A stretch of 64,000 nucleotides of DNA from an uncultured Bacteroidota bacterium (GTDB lineage: Bacteria > Bacteroidota > Bacteroidia > Flavobacteriales > Flavobacteriaceae), in contig CACEKJ010000001.1 in the NCBI GenBank assembly GCA_902560045.1, positions 1-64,000 of the forward strand, in the 5' to 3' direction. The position numbers and the translations under genes are program-made. The notes below the pieces were generated by a model. That model saw only the letters and a list, made by a program, of their open reading frames with translations. It searched no databases and was not told the origin of the DNA. Each line of letters opens with the position of its first letter. Position 1 is the first letter of the stretch. Shown in pieces: positions 14,229 through 23,657 of this stretch.

Positions 14229-17051
14229 ATGAGTGAAGAAGTAATTTCAATTTACGGAGCAAAATCCAATAATCTAAAAAATATAGATCTTAGAATTCCA
14301 AGAGATAGACTGGTTGTAATAACTGGTTTATCTGGAAGTGGTAAATCTTCATTAGCTTTTGATACACTTTATGCAGAGGGTCAAAGAAGATATATTGAAA
14401 CTTTTTCTGCATATGCTAGACAATTTCTTTCAAAACTTGAAAGACCTGATGTTGATAAAATTGAAGGTCTATCTCCAGTAATATCCATAGAACAAAAAAC
14501 TGTAAACAAATCACCTAGATCAACTGTTGGAACAACAACCGAAATATATGATTTTCTGAGATTACTATATTCGAGATGTTCAGAAGCATATAGTTACGTT
14601 TCCAATAAAAAAATGGTTAGCTATACAACCAAACAAATTTTAGAGCTTGTTGAGTCAATTTATAAAGGCAAGAAAATTATTTTGCTTGCTCCTGTTGTCA
14701 AATCTAGAAAGGGAAATTATCAAGATTTGTTTCAACAGATTATAAAAAAAGGATTTACCCAATGTAGAATTGACGGAAAAATCTGTGACATAAATAACAA
14801 TACCAGTTTAGAGAGATATAAAAATCATGATATTGAAATTGTTATTGATAAATTATTTCTAAAAAAAGGGAACTTTTCAAAAAAAAGACTAAAAGACAGT
14901 GTTGAGACATGTTTTTTTCACGGGAATGATTCAATTTTAATAATTGATAATGATTCAAATGATGCAAGATATTTTAGTTTGAATCTTATGTGTGAAGAAT
15001 CTGGAATTTCATACGAATTACCAGAGCCAAACAATTTCTCATTTAATTCACCTAGAGGTGCTTGTAAAAAATGTAAAGGGATTGGTGTGTTAAAAGAAGT
15101 TGATTTAAAAAAACTTATCCCAAATGATTCTTTGTCAATTGATAATGGCGGAATAGAGCTAATAAGTAATAAAAAATCCTGGGTTTATAAGCAGGTTAAA
15201 TTAATATCTAAAAAATTAAATTTCTCCCTAAGTGATCCTATCAAAAATATTTCGAAAAGCGGAATGAATGCAATTTTATATGGATTAAAAGATGAATTGA
15301 TTGTCGAGAACAAATCAATCGGAGTAAATATTGACTACTCGATCTCTTTTGAAGGGATATGCAACTTTATCACTGAACAATATAAAAATAACGAGTCAAC
15401 CCGATTAAAACGATGGGCAAGTAATTTCTTTAAAGATGTAAAATGTGATAGTTGCAATGGTTCAAGATTAAAAAAAGAGTCATTGTATTTTAAAATTGAT
15501 AACAAAAACATCAATGACATTGTTAATTTAGAAATTAAAGAACTACAAAAATGGTTTATTGGGCTGCCTAAAAAACTAAATAAGAAACAATTAATTATTT
15601 CAAATGAAATTGTAAAAGAAATAAATGAAAGATTGGCCTTTTTAGAAAATGTTGGATTAAGTTATTTAACACTAAACAGAACATCGAAATCTTTATCTGG
15701 TGGAGAAAGTCAAAGGATTAGATTGGCTTCACAAATTGGATCACAGTTAACCGGAGTTTTATACATACTTGATGAACCTAGTATTGGACTACATCAATCA
15801 GACAATAAAAGACTTATAAATTCCCTAATTAATTTAAAAGATATTGGAAATTCAATAATAGTTGTTGAACACGATAGGGATATGATATTAAATGCCGATC
15901 ATATTATTGATATTGGACCCTTTGCTGGAAAAGAAGGTGGTGAAATAATTTTTTCAGGAACAAAAAAAGAACTTTTAAAAAGCAAGTCTTTGACAGCTGA
16001 ATACATAAACAATAAATTAAAGATTGATAAACCAGAAAAAATTAGACCTGGAAATGGAAAGTTTATTGAATTAATTGGATGTACTGGCAACAATTTAAAA
16101 AATGTAGATTTAAAAATTGCTTTGAATACATTGACAGTTGTAACTGGTGTTTCTGGGAGTGGAAAATCAACATTAATTAATGAAACATTGTTTCCAATAA
16201 TCCATAATAAAATATACAAGGCTGAAAAAAATATTCATAGCTACAAGAAAATTGATGGACTTGAATCAATTAATAAAATTGTAAATATCAATCAATCACC
16301 AATAGGTAGAACACCTAGAAGCAACCCTGCTACCTACTGTGGAGTTTTTTCTGAAATAAGGAATTTGTTTTCTAAATTAAATGAGTCAATTATTAGAGGT
16401 TATAAAGCCGGAAGATTCAGTTTTAACGTAAGCGGTGGAAGATGCGAAGAATGTAAAGGAGCAGGTTTAAAATTAATTGAAATGAACTTTCTCCCTGATG
16501 TTTTCGTTGAATGTGAAGTTTGCATGTCTAAAAGATTCAACAGAGAAACTTTAGAAATAAAATACAAAGGGAAATCCATTAATGATGTACTTGAAATGAG
16601 TATAAATGAGGCAACAGAATTTTTTGAACACATTCCTAAAATATATCGCAAATTAAAAACTATAAAAGATGTTGGTTTAGGATACTTAACATTAGGACAA
16701 CAAAGTACTACCCTCTCCGGAGGTGAAGCTCAGAGGATAAAACTTGCAACTGAACTTAGTAAAAGAGATACGGGAAACACATTATATGTTTTGGATGAAC
16801 CAACCACTGGCTTACATTTTGAAGATATCAGAATTCTTTTGTCTGTAATAGAGTCATTAATATCAAAAGGAAATACTGTAATTATTATAGAACACAACAT
16901 GGATGTAATTAAAAGAGCTGATCATATAGTTGATTTAGGTCCTGAGGGAGGTAAAAATGGTGGAAATATTTTATTTCAAGGTAATATTAATGATTTTTTA
17001 AAATGTAAAAAAAGCTCTACAGCCAGTTTCCTAAAAAAAGAACTAACTTAG
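14229..17051 (+). CDS. uvrA: Excinuclease ABC subunit A
   Basis: A 940-residue damage-recognition ATPase of nucleotide excision repair. It has two ABC modules: Walker A GLSGSGKS at 33-40 and GVSGSGKST near 640, with signatures LSGGESQRIRLA and LSGGEAQRIKLA. Zinc-binding Cys pairs CKKC and CDSC flank the first insertion, and CEEC plus CEVC form the C-terminal zinc finger that contacts DNA. Length and domain order are normal. It lies 5 bp after ggt and 9 bp before the LOG-family gene. The coupling with ggt is positional only. Confidence 0.98.
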   Translation: MSEEVISIYGAKSNNLKNIDLRIPRDRLVVITGLSGSGKSSLAFDTLYAEGQRRYIETFSAYARQFLSKLERPDVDKIEGLSPVISIEQKTVNKSPRSTVGTTTEIYDFLRLLYSRCSEAYSYVSNKKMVSYTTKQILELVESIYKGKKIILLAPVVKSRKGNYQDLFQQIIKKGFTQCRIDGKICDINNNTSLERYKNHDIEIVIDKLFLKKGNFSKKRLKDSVETCFFHGNDSILIIDNDSNDARYFSLNLMCEESGISYELPEPNNFSFNSPRGACKKCKGIGVLKEVDLKKLIPNDSLSIDNGGIELISNKKSWVYKQVKLISKKLNFSLSDPIKNISKSGMNAILYGLKDELIVENKSIGVNIDYSISFEGICNFITEQYKNNESTRLKRWASNFFKDVKCDSCNGSRLKKESLYFKIDNKNINDIVNLEIKELQKWFIGLPKKLNKKQLIISNEIVKEINERLAFLENVGLSYLTLNRTSKSLSGGESQRIRLASQIGSQLTGVLYILDEPSIGLHQSDNKRLINSLINLKDIGNSIIVVEHDRDMILNADHIIDIGPFAGKEGGEIIFSGTKKELLKSKSLTAEYINNKLKIDKPEKIRPGNGKFIELIGCTGNNLKNVDLKIALNTLTVVTGVSGSGKSTLINETLFPIIHNKIYKAEKNIHSYKKIDGLESINKIVNINQSPIGRTPRSNPATYCGVFSEIRNLFSKLNESIIRGYKAGRFSFNVSGGRCEECKGAGLKLIEMNFLPDVFVECEVCMSKRFNRETLEIKYKGKSINDVLEMSINEATEFFEHIPKIYRKLKTIKDVGLGYLTLGQQSTTLSGGEAQRIKLATELSKRDTGNTLYVLDEPTTGLHFEDIRILLSVIESLISKGNTVIIIEHNMDVIKRADHIVDLGPEGGKNGGNILFQGNINDFLKCKKSSTASFLKKELT

Positions 17052-17060
17052 ATTAAAAAA

Positions 17061-17747
17061 ATGAGCGAGAGAAGAAACAAGAAATGGAATGAAACAAAAA
17101 CTAATGACTCCTGGTCAATTTTTAAAATCATGGGGGAATTTGTTGAAGGATATGAAAAGTTAAGTGCGATTGGACCTTGTATTTCTATTTTTGGATCAGC
17201 TAGAACAAATTCTAATCATAAATACTACAAGCTTACAGAGGATATTTCAAAAGCTATCGTTGAACGTGGCTATGGTATAATTTCAGGTGGTGGACCCGGT
17301 ATAATGGAAGCTGCAAATAAAGGTGCAAGTAGTGTCAAAGGAAAATCTGTTGGTCTTTGTATAAATTTACCTTTTGAAGACACAAATAACAAATACATTG
17401 ATAAGGACAAACAGCTAAAATTTGATTACTTTTTTGTAAGAAAAGTTATGTTTGTTAAATATGCACAAGGTTTTATTGTAATGCCTGGTGGTTTTGGAAC
17501 TTTAGACGAGCTTTTTGAAGCCATCACATTAATTCAGACATATAAAGCTGAAAAATTTCCTATTATTTTAGTGGGTAGTGAATTTTGGAATGGATTAATT
17601 GATTGGATGAAAAAAACATTACTTGCAGAAAATAAAAATATCAGTGAAAATGATCTTGATTTATTCCAAATTGCTGATACCAAGGAAGAAGTAATACAAA
17701 TCCTTGAAAAGTTCCATAACAACTATAATTTCAGTCCAAATTTTTAA
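17061..17747 (+). CDS. LOG-family protein (TIGR00730; nucleotide phosphoribohydrolase-like)
   Basis: A 228-residue Rossmann-like protein with both LOG motifs: GGGPGIMEAANKGA and PGGFGTLDELFEAIT. Plant LOG enzymes release free cytokinin from riboside monophosphate. Bacterial relatives hydrolyse AMP or related nucleotides to base and ribose-5-phosphate; the physiological role in Bacteroidota is unclear. It is the last gene of the ggt-uvrA run, followed by a 105-bp gap holding the promoter of the E1 gene and no hairpin. Confidence 0.93.
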   Translation: MSERRNKKWNETKTNDSWSIFKIMGEFVEGYEKLSAIGPCISIFGSARTNSNHKYYKLTEDISKAIVERGYGIISGGGPGIMEAANKGASSVKGKSVGLCINLPFEDTNNKYIDKDKQLKFDYFFVRKVMFVKYAQGFIVMPGGFGTLDELFEAITLIQTYKAEKFPIILVGSEFWNGLIDWMKKTLLAENKNISENDLDLFQIADTKEEVIQILEKFHNNYNFSPNF

Positions 17748-17799
17748 GGTTTTTTTCAGGTTATAATCTTCAAAATCCAACCAATTTCATGTAATTATA

Positions 17800-17830
17800 T
17801 TGCATATGCATGCATGTTTGAGTAAATTTG
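17800..17830 (+). promoter_or_regulatory. Promoter of the E1 fusion gene (TTG-N20-TAAATTTG) with TGCA-rich palindromes
   Basis: A TTG at 17800-17802, a 20-base spacer and an exact TAAATTTG at 17823-17830 match the Flavobacteriia promoter form TTG-N17-23-TAnnTTTG. The start would be near 17834, about 19 bases before the ATG at 17853. The spacer contains the overlapping palindromes TGCATATGCA (17801-17810) and ATGCATGCAT (17806-17815), and GCATGC recurs at 17830-17835. These look like operator half-sites for a repressor. Confidence 0.65.
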
Positions 17831-17852
17831 CATGCTGCTATCCTAGATTTCT

Positions 17853-20249
17853 ATGCAATTAAAAAATAACAAAAAGTCTATATCGTTCGAAGAATTTAAA
17901 GACGAGATACTCAATGACTATAGGTTAGCGTATACAAGTAGAGAATGTAGTATTATTGGAAGAAGAGAAGTTCTTACAGGTAAGGCTAGCTTTGGAATAT
18001 TTGGTGACGGAAAAGAATTGCCACAAATAGCCATGGCTAAGTTTTTTAGAAAAGGTGATTTTAGATCTGGTTATTATAGAGATCAAACTTTTATGTTCTC
18101 ATTAAATGAAGTCACTCCAACACAATTCTTTGCAGGTCTTTATGCTCATACTGATTTAGATCATGACCCAATGAGTGCTGGTAGACAGATGGGAAGTTCT
18201 TTTTCAACACATAGTTTAGATGAAAAATATGAATGGAAAGACTTAACAAAACAATTTAACTCTAGTGCAGACCTTTCCCCAACTGGAAGTCAAATGCCAA
18301 GACTACTTGGTTTAGCTCAAGCCTCAAAAATATATAAAAATGTAAAAATTTCTAACTCAGAAAAGTTTTCTGATAATGGTAATGAAATTGCATGGGGTAC
18401 AATCGGAGATGCCTCAACTAGTGAGGGTCATTTTTTTGAAAGCATTAATGCCGCAGGAGTTATGCAAATTCCTATGATTATAAGCATTTGGGATGACAAT
18501 TATGGTATTTCCGTTTCTTCAGAATACCAAACAACGAAAGGTGACATTTCAGAAGTGTTAAAAGGATTTCAAAAAGATAAGAATAGTAATGGATTTGAGA
18601 TATTTAAGGTAAAAGGATGGGATTATGTTGAACTGATGAAAACTTACCAAAAAGCAGAAGAAATTTGCAGAAAAAATCATACTCCTGTAATTATACATGT
18701 TAATGAATTAACACAACCCTTAGGTCACTCTACCTCTGGGTCTCACGAAAGATACAAATCAAAAGATAGACTTAAATGGGAAAAAGAATATGATTGTATT
18801 CTTAAAATGAGGGAATGGATTCTTGAAAATAAATTAATAACCAAGAACGAATTAGAAAAAATTGAATCTGAAAGCAAGGATGAAGTTAGAAAAGCAAGAA
18901 GTAATGCAAAATCTAATTCATTGGAGGAAACTATCGTAAACATTAAAAATTTTAATAAATTTTTTAAAGAAAATATTGATTTTAAAAATCAAAATATAAG
19001 TAACATTTTAAATTCTTTAAATGAAATAAAAGAGCCTTCTAAAAAAGATCTTTTTAGTTCTGTAAATAAAATCTACAGAGAAATGTTATTAAATAAACGT
19101 CAAAAATCTTCATTGATTAATGACTGGCTAATTAAATTAAAAGAAAAAATTCAGTATGACTATAGTTCACATTTGTACAGTGAATCTTTATATAGTCCTA
19201 AAAATATTCAAGCTGTAAATCCAACTTATGATGATAAACATGAGCTTGCAGACGGCAGAATTATTCTCAGGGATAATTTTGACAAAATTCTTGAAAAAAA
19301 TCATAATGTAGTAATTTTTGGTGAAGATGCTGGTTTGATAGGTGGCGTAAACCAAGCTTTAGAAGGTCTTCAAGAAAAATACGGTGAGTATAGGGTTTTT
19401 GACACTGGAATTAGGGAGGCAACAATTATTGGACAAGGAATTGGATTGGCCCTAAGGGGATTAAGGCCAATAGCTGAAATCCAATATTTAGATTATTTAT
19501 TGTATGCAATACAAATAATGAGTGATGATTTGGCAACTTTACACTACAGAACTAGGGGGAAACAAAAAGCACCTCTCATTATAAGAACAAGAGGTCATAG
19601 ATTAGAAGGGATATGGCATGCAGGTTCACCTATGGGTGGAATGATCAATTTATTAAGGGGAATTTATTTGCTAGTTCCAAGAAATATGACAATTGCAGCT
19701 GGGTTTTATAACACATTACTTTCCAGCGATCAACCTGCTGTAGTGGTTGAATGTTTAAATGGTTACAGGACTAAGGAAAAAAAACCAAACAACATGGGTG
19801 ATTTCAAAATTCCTATTGGAAAAATTGATACTGTCAAAGAAGGTAAGGATATTACAGTGGTTTCATATGGATCAACGTTAAAGCTTGTTGAGGATGCTTC
19901 AAAAGAACTTGAAAAGCTTAATATAGATTGTGAAATAATTGACTGTCAGTCTTTGATTCCTTTTGATCTTGATCATGAAATAAAATTAAGTCTAGAAAAA
20001 ACAAACAGGTTATTAATTGTTGATGAAGATTTTTCAGCAGGTGCAAGCGCATATATCTTAGATAGACTTATTAATGATCAAAATATTTATGATTTATTGG
20101 ATAGCAAACCCTCAACTCTTTCCGCCAAAGACCACAGAACAGCATATGGAACCGATGGAGATTATTTTTCAAAACCGTCAATTGACGACATCTTCAATAA
20201 GATATATTCAATAATGAATGAATCTAATCCTGAAAAGTTTTCTTACTAG
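17853..20249 (+). CDS. 2-oxo acid dehydrogenase E1 component, fused alpha and beta subunits
   Basis: A 798-residue fusion. The N-terminal half (to about residue 430) is the E1 alpha, thiamine-diphosphate-binding domain with the GDG-type motif GDASTSEG near 185-192 and DDNYGIS downstream. The C-terminal half (about 460-795) is E1 beta: VIFGEDAGLIGGVNQA, FDTGIREATIIGQGIG, IAEIQYLDYLLYA and a transketolase C-terminal domain. It decarboxylates a 2-oxo acid (branched-chain acids or pyruvate) and passes the acyl group to an E2 lipoyl enzyme encoded elsewhere. Such fusions are usual in Bacteroidota, so this is not a local event. Its stop shares CTAG with the holA stop. Confidence 0.93.
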   Translation: MQLKNNKKSISFEEFKDEILNDYRLAYTSRECSIIGRREVLTGKASFGIFGDGKELPQIAMAKFFRKGDFRSGYYRDQTFMFSLNEVTPTQFFAGLYAHTDLDHDPMSAGRQMGSSFSTHSLDEKYEWKDLTKQFNSSADLSPTGSQMPRLLGLAQASKIYKNVKISNSEKFSDNGNEIAWGTIGDASTSEGHFFESINAAGVMQIPMIISIWDDNYGISVSSEYQTTKGDISEVLKGFQKDKNSNGFEIFKVKGWDYVELMKTYQKAEEICRKNHTPVIIHVNELTQPLGHSTSGSHERYKSKDRLKWEKEYDCILKMREWILENKLITKNELEKIESESKDEVRKARSNAKSNSLEETIVNIKNFNKFFKENIDFKNQNISNILNSLNEIKEPSKKDLFSSVNKIYREMLLNKRQKSSLINDWLIKLKEKIQYDYSSHLYSESLYSPKNIQAVNPTYDDKHELADGRIILRDNFDKILEKNHNVVIFGEDAGLIGGVNQALEGLQEKYGEYRVFDTGIREATIIGQGIGLALRGLRPIAEIQYLDYLLYAIQIMSDDLATLHYRTRGKQKAPLIIRTRGHRLEGIWHAGSPMGGMINLLRGIYLLVPRNMTIAAGFYNTLLSSDQPAVVVECLNGYRTKEKKPNNMGDFKIPIGKIDTVKEGKDITVVSYGSTLKLVEDASKELEKLNIDCEIIDCQSLIPFDLDHEIKLSLEKTNRLLIVDEDFSAGASAYILDRLINDQNIYDLLDSKPSTLSAKDHRTAYGTDGDYFSKPSIDDIFNKIYSIMNESNPEKFSY

Positions 20250-21253
20250 TTTACGTCAACTATTTTACTTATTAATTCATTTAACAACTCAGGAGTAGCC
20301 TTTTTAATCTTTACACCCTTTGAATACATATCATAGTCTCTAATTATTGAAATTATCTTAACCACTCCTCTAAGACTATAATTTTTTGAAGCTATGGAAT
20401 ATTCATTTAAAAAATAAGGGTTTACTCCTAACAAAGAAGCCATTCTTTTCTGATCTACTGAGGGATTAGCGTGATAAACTAAAAGATTGTTGAAAAAGTT
20501 AAAAATTGTAGAAATAGTCACCACTAAAGGATTAGAGTTTGGGTTATCAGAAAAATATTTAGATATCTGTAACGCTTTAACATATTTTTTTTCACCAATT
20601 GCTCTTCTTAACTCAAAATTGTTAAACTCTTTTGAGATTCCAATATGCATTTCAATGTCGTCAGAGATGATATTTTTATCATCTTTTTTTATAGTTTTTA
20701 ATTTCTCAATTTCATTATCAATTTTACTTAGGTTGTTTCCAAGATGTTCATTGATAAGGATAATTGATTTTCTGTCAATATTATAACCGCTACTAGTTAA
20801 TTTTTCTGAAATCCAATTTTGAACCTGATTATCATAAAGTCTTTTAGATTCAAAAACTTTTCCAATTTTAGAAATTTCTTTAAATAATGCCTTTCTTTTA
20901 TCAATTGTTTTGTGCTTATAATTAAGTATTAAAATAGTAGAGTTAAGAGGGTTCTTAATGTAAGAAATCAAGCTGTCAATAGATCTGGATAAGTCTTGCG
21001 CCTCCTTAATTAAAACAATTTGAAAAGGTGACATTAAGGGATATTTTTTACAAATTGATATGATTTGATCAACCGAAGTATCTTTACCATATAAAATGTT
21101 TAAATTAAACTCTTTCTCATCATCAGATAAAATATTTTGAATAAATAAATTGGTTATATTGTCAATGAAAAATTCCTCCTCACCCATTAACAAATAGACA
21201 GGAGATAGTTTTTTTAATTTTATATCGTTTTTAATTTCAGAAATACTAGTCAC
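20246..21253 (-). CDS. holA: DNA polymerase III delta subunit
   Basis: A 335-residue clamp-loader wrench subunit that opens the beta clamp. The N-terminus SPVYLLMGEEEFFIDNI, the region PFQIVLIKEAQDL, and the C-terminal helical collar domain match HolA. Translation starts at GTG (21253); no ATG suits the conserved N-terminus. It is divergent from the HsdR-N-domain gene with only 13 bases between the starts, so the promoters must overlap coding sequence. It ends tail to tail with the E1 gene with a 4-nt shared stop (CTAG). Confidence 0.93.
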   Translation of the reverse strand: MTSISEIKNDIKLKKLSPVYLLMGEEEFFIDNITNLFIQNILSDDEKEFNLNILYGKDTSVDQIISICKKYPLMSPFQIVLIKEAQDLSRSIDSLISYIKNPLNSTILILNYKHKTIDKRKALFKEISKIGKVFESKRLYDNQVQNWISEKLTSSGYNIDRKSIILINEHLGNNLSKIDNEIEKLKTIKKDDKNIISDDIEMHIGISKEFNNFELRRAIGEKKYVKALQISKYFSDNPNSNPLVVTISTIFNFFNNLLVYHANPSVDQKRMASLLGVNPYFLNEYSIASKNYSLRGVVKIISIIRDYDMYSKGVKIKKATPELLNELISKIVDVN

Positions 21254-21266
21254 AAATTAAATTTAA

Positions 21267-21710
21267 ATGTTAAAATTATCATTCCCAAATTATGAATTTA
21301 GATTAAAAAAAATTGATGAAAAGAGATTTATTTTTGACGAAATTAGAAAAAAATATTTCGAATTAACCCCTGAAGAATGGGTAAGACAAAACTGTATAAA
21401 ATTTCTGATAAATGAAAAAAAATATAAAAGTCAATTAATCGCTGTTGAAAAAAAAATAATTCTCAATAACTTGACCAAGAGGTTTGATATTATTGCATAT
21501 GATAACAATGGTGATCCAAATTTACTCGTTGAGTGCAAAGCGCCTAATATTGCTATTAGACAGGAAACATTTGATCAAATTCTTAGTTACAACAAAGTTA
21601 TAAATTCAAATTATCTTATGATTACAAATGGAATTATTCATTATTATTGTAAAATTGACAATATTGATAATAAAATCAATTTTTTAAAAGATATACCAAA
21701 TTACAAATGA
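21267..21710 (+). CDS. Single-domain HsdR-N-like protein (PD-(D/E)XK nuclease fold)
   Basis: A 147-residue protein that resembles only the N-terminal nuclease domain of type I restriction HsdR. Landmarks are LTPEEWVRQNCIKFLI, then Asp74 in KRFDIIAYDN and Glu89-x-Lys91 in LLVECKAP, which together form a complete PD-(D/E)XK site, and a conserved Gln in the helix FDQILSYN. There are no helicase, HsdM or HsdS genes nearby. I recall this gene next to holA in many Bacteroidota, so it is probably a conserved housekeeping or repair nuclease rather than a relic. Its stop overlaps the next ATG by 4 nt. Confidence 0.85.
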   Translation: MLKLSFPNYEFRLKKIDEKRFIFDEIRKKYFELTPEEWVRQNCIKFLINEKKYKSQLIAVEKKIILNNLTKRFDIIAYDNNGDPNLLVECKAPNIAIRQETFDQILSYNKVINSNYLMITNGIIHYYCKIDNIDNKINFLKDIPNYK

Positions 21711-22696
21711 AGTTAGGCGTCGTCATATTAAATTGGAATGGTAAAGAACTACTCGAAAAATTTATTCCTAGTATACTAAAATATACTCCAAAAGAACATA
21801 GTGTTTATGTAGTTGATAATGGATCTGACGACCGATCAATAGAATTTGTAAAAAACACATTTAGTGATATTAAGATTATTCAATTGGATAAAAACTATGG
21901 CTTTGCTAAAGGTTACAACTTAGGTTTAAGCAAAGTGGAAGAAGAAATCATATGTTTACTCAATAACGACGTAGAAGTTACTGCAAGCTGGACAGAAAGT
22001 ATATTAAAACAATTTAAAACTGAATCAAATACCGCAGTCATTCAACCAAAAATGCTTAATTATAATAATAAAAGTTGTTTTGATTACGCAGGTGCCGCAG
22101 GCGGATATTTAGATAAATACGGCTATCCATATTGTCGTGGTAGAGTTTATGACAAAATAGAAAAAGACAATTGTCAGTATGACAAAGAAAATGTAGACAT
22201 TTTTTGGGCCTGTGGAGCTTGTTTTTTTATAAGAAATTCAGTCTTTAAAGAAATGAATGGATTTGATGAGCTATTTTGGGCACATATGGAAGAAATTGAC
22301 TTATGTTGGAGAATTAAAAACAAAGGGTTTTCGATAAAATATAACCCAGATTCAAAAGTTTATCACGTTAATGCAGCTACATTAAACCACGACAACCCAG
22401 AAAAAACATTTTTAAACTTTAGAAATAAGTTATTTATGTTGAGTAAAAACAGCAGAGGTAATTTATTTTTTCTGATGGTTCAAACGCTTATAATTGATAT
22501 TATAGTCTCAATTTTTTATCTGTTTAACAAGGGGTTAAAGCACTTTTCTGCAATAATTAAAGCATATTTATCGTTTTATAAACATATTAACCAGTTAATG
22601 GATTTTAGAAATAAAAACGAAAGAAAAATAAAACATTATAAGATTTATTCAATAATGTTTAAATATTTAGGATTAAAAAGAGTAAAATCTCTCTGA
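21707..22696 (+). CDS. Family 2 glycosyltransferase
   Basis: A 329-residue GT-A enzyme: MKLGVVILNWNGKELLEKF at the N-terminus, the nucleotide-binding VVDNGSDD, the metal site LLNNDVEV, and the acceptor region FDELFWAHMEEIDLCWR. This pattern is typical of rhamnosyl-type and related transferases (wbbL-like). Hydrophobic segments near residues 250-270 anchor it to the membrane. The sugar and acceptor are unknown. It is coupled to the HsdR-N-like gene by an ATGA overlap. Confidence 0.9.
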   Translation: MKLGVVILNWNGKELLEKFIPSILKYTPKEHSVYVVDNGSDDRSIEFVKNTFSDIKIIQLDKNYGFAKGYNLGLSKVEEEIICLLNNDVEVTASWTESILKQFKTESNTAVIQPKMLNYNNKSCFDYAGAAGGYLDKYGYPYCRGRVYDKIEKDNCQYDKENVDIFWACGACFFIRNSVFKEMNGFDELFWAHMEEIDLCWRIKNKGFSIKYNPDSKVYHVNAATLNHDNPEKTFLNFRNKLFMLSKNSRGNLFFLMVQTLIIDIIVSIFYLFNKGLKHFSAIIKAYLSFYKHINQLMDFRNKNERKIKHYKIYSIMFKYLGLKRVKSL

Positions 22697-22752
22697 ATTA
22701 AATTTTCTTTTTCCTAATTTTACTAATATCAATTAACCATAAATATTTTAAA

Positions 22753-23604
22753 ATGAAAAAAACATTTTTTTTAAGCTTGATTACACTTTTTATAATGTCT
22801 TCATGTGTGAGTAAAAAAGAATTTACGTCTTTAGAGAACAGACACAAAAAAACACAAGATCTGTTAAACACAGCTACAGTAAAATTGAATGCATGTTTGG
22901 AAGAAAAAACAACTTCTGAAACATTAGCCAACGCATACAAAGATCAGCTATCTGACCTCAAAAGAAGAAATGACCAATTATTTGTTCAAAGTCAAGACTA
23001 TTTAGAGTTAACAGCTAAAGGAGCTGAAAATCTAGAAAAAACTTTAGAAAGTATTAAAGAAAAGGATTTAAAAATTACGCGTATTCAAGATGCCCTTAAT
23101 AGAAAAGACAGCGTTACTTTTGCTCTTGTTACGAGTCTTAAAAAAGAAATTGGCATAAATGATCCTGATATTGAGGTTAATGTTGATAAAGCTGTAGTAT
23201 TTATTTCTCTTTCAGATAAACTACTTTTTAAATCAGGAAGCTACGAAGTATCTCAAAGAGCTAAAGAGGTTCTTGGAAAAGTTGCTACAGTTGTAAACGG
23301 AAAACCTGACTTTGAGTGTATGGTTGAGGGTCACACTGACAGTAGATCATATAATGGTGGAGTTTTAATTGATAATTGGGATTTAAGTGTAAAAAGAGCA
23401 ACTTCAATTGTAAGAGTTCTTGAAGATTTAGATGTTAATTCTGGAAGGTTAATCGCAGCAGGTAGAAGTTATTATGATCCTCTTGTTGATAACGATACTG
23501 CTGAAAACAGATCGATCAATAGGAGAACTAGAATTATTATTATGCCTAAAATTGATCAGTTTTATGATATGATTGAAAAAGAAATGCAGAGTTTAGCAAA
23601 CTAA
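22753..23604 (+). CDS. OmpA-family lipoprotein with coiled coil
   Basis: A 283-residue outer-membrane lipoprotein with lipobox FIMSSC (Cys18). Residues about 25-125 are a charged coiled coil. The C-terminal OmpA domain (about 145-275) contains LLFKSGSYEVSQRAKEVL, the peptidoglycan-binding VEGHTDSRSYNGG, the NWDLSVKRATSIV helix and NRSINRRTRIII. It should link the outer membrane to peptidoglycan (Pal-like role). The gene is 56 bp after the glycosyltransferase and ends at a strong bidirectional terminator. Confidence 0.93.
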   Translation: MKKTFFLSLITLFIMSSCVSKKEFTSLENRHKKTQDLLNTATVKLNACLEEKTTSETLANAYKDQLSDLKRRNDQLFVQSQDYLELTAKGAENLEKTLESIKEKDLKITRIQDALNRKDSVTFALVTSLKKEIGINDPDIEVNVDKAVVFISLSDKLLFKSGSYEVSQRAKEVLGKVATVVNGKPDFECMVEGHTDSRSYNGGVLIDNWDLSVKRATSIVRVLEDLDVNSGRLIAAGRSYYDPLVDNDTAENRSINRRTRIIIMPKIDQFYDMIEKEMQSLAN

Positions 23605-23627
23605 TTTAATAGGTTATTAAACTTTAT

Positions 23628-23657
23628 AAAAAAACCCGCGTTAATGCGGGTTTTTTT
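23628..23657. terminator. Bidirectional Rho-independent terminator between ompA-like and uvrD genes
   Basis: The hairpin CCCGC-GTTAAT-GCGGG is flanked by seven A and seven T, symmetric on both strands. It serves the plus-strand OmpA gene and the minus-strand helicase gene, and its T-run overlaps the helicase stop codon (23656-23658). Confidence 0.93.

Noticed and set aside
21267-21710. Remnant of a type I restriction system
   Set aside because: The active-site residues are intact, the gene is of normal single-domain length and no HsdM, HsdS or motor fragments are nearby.
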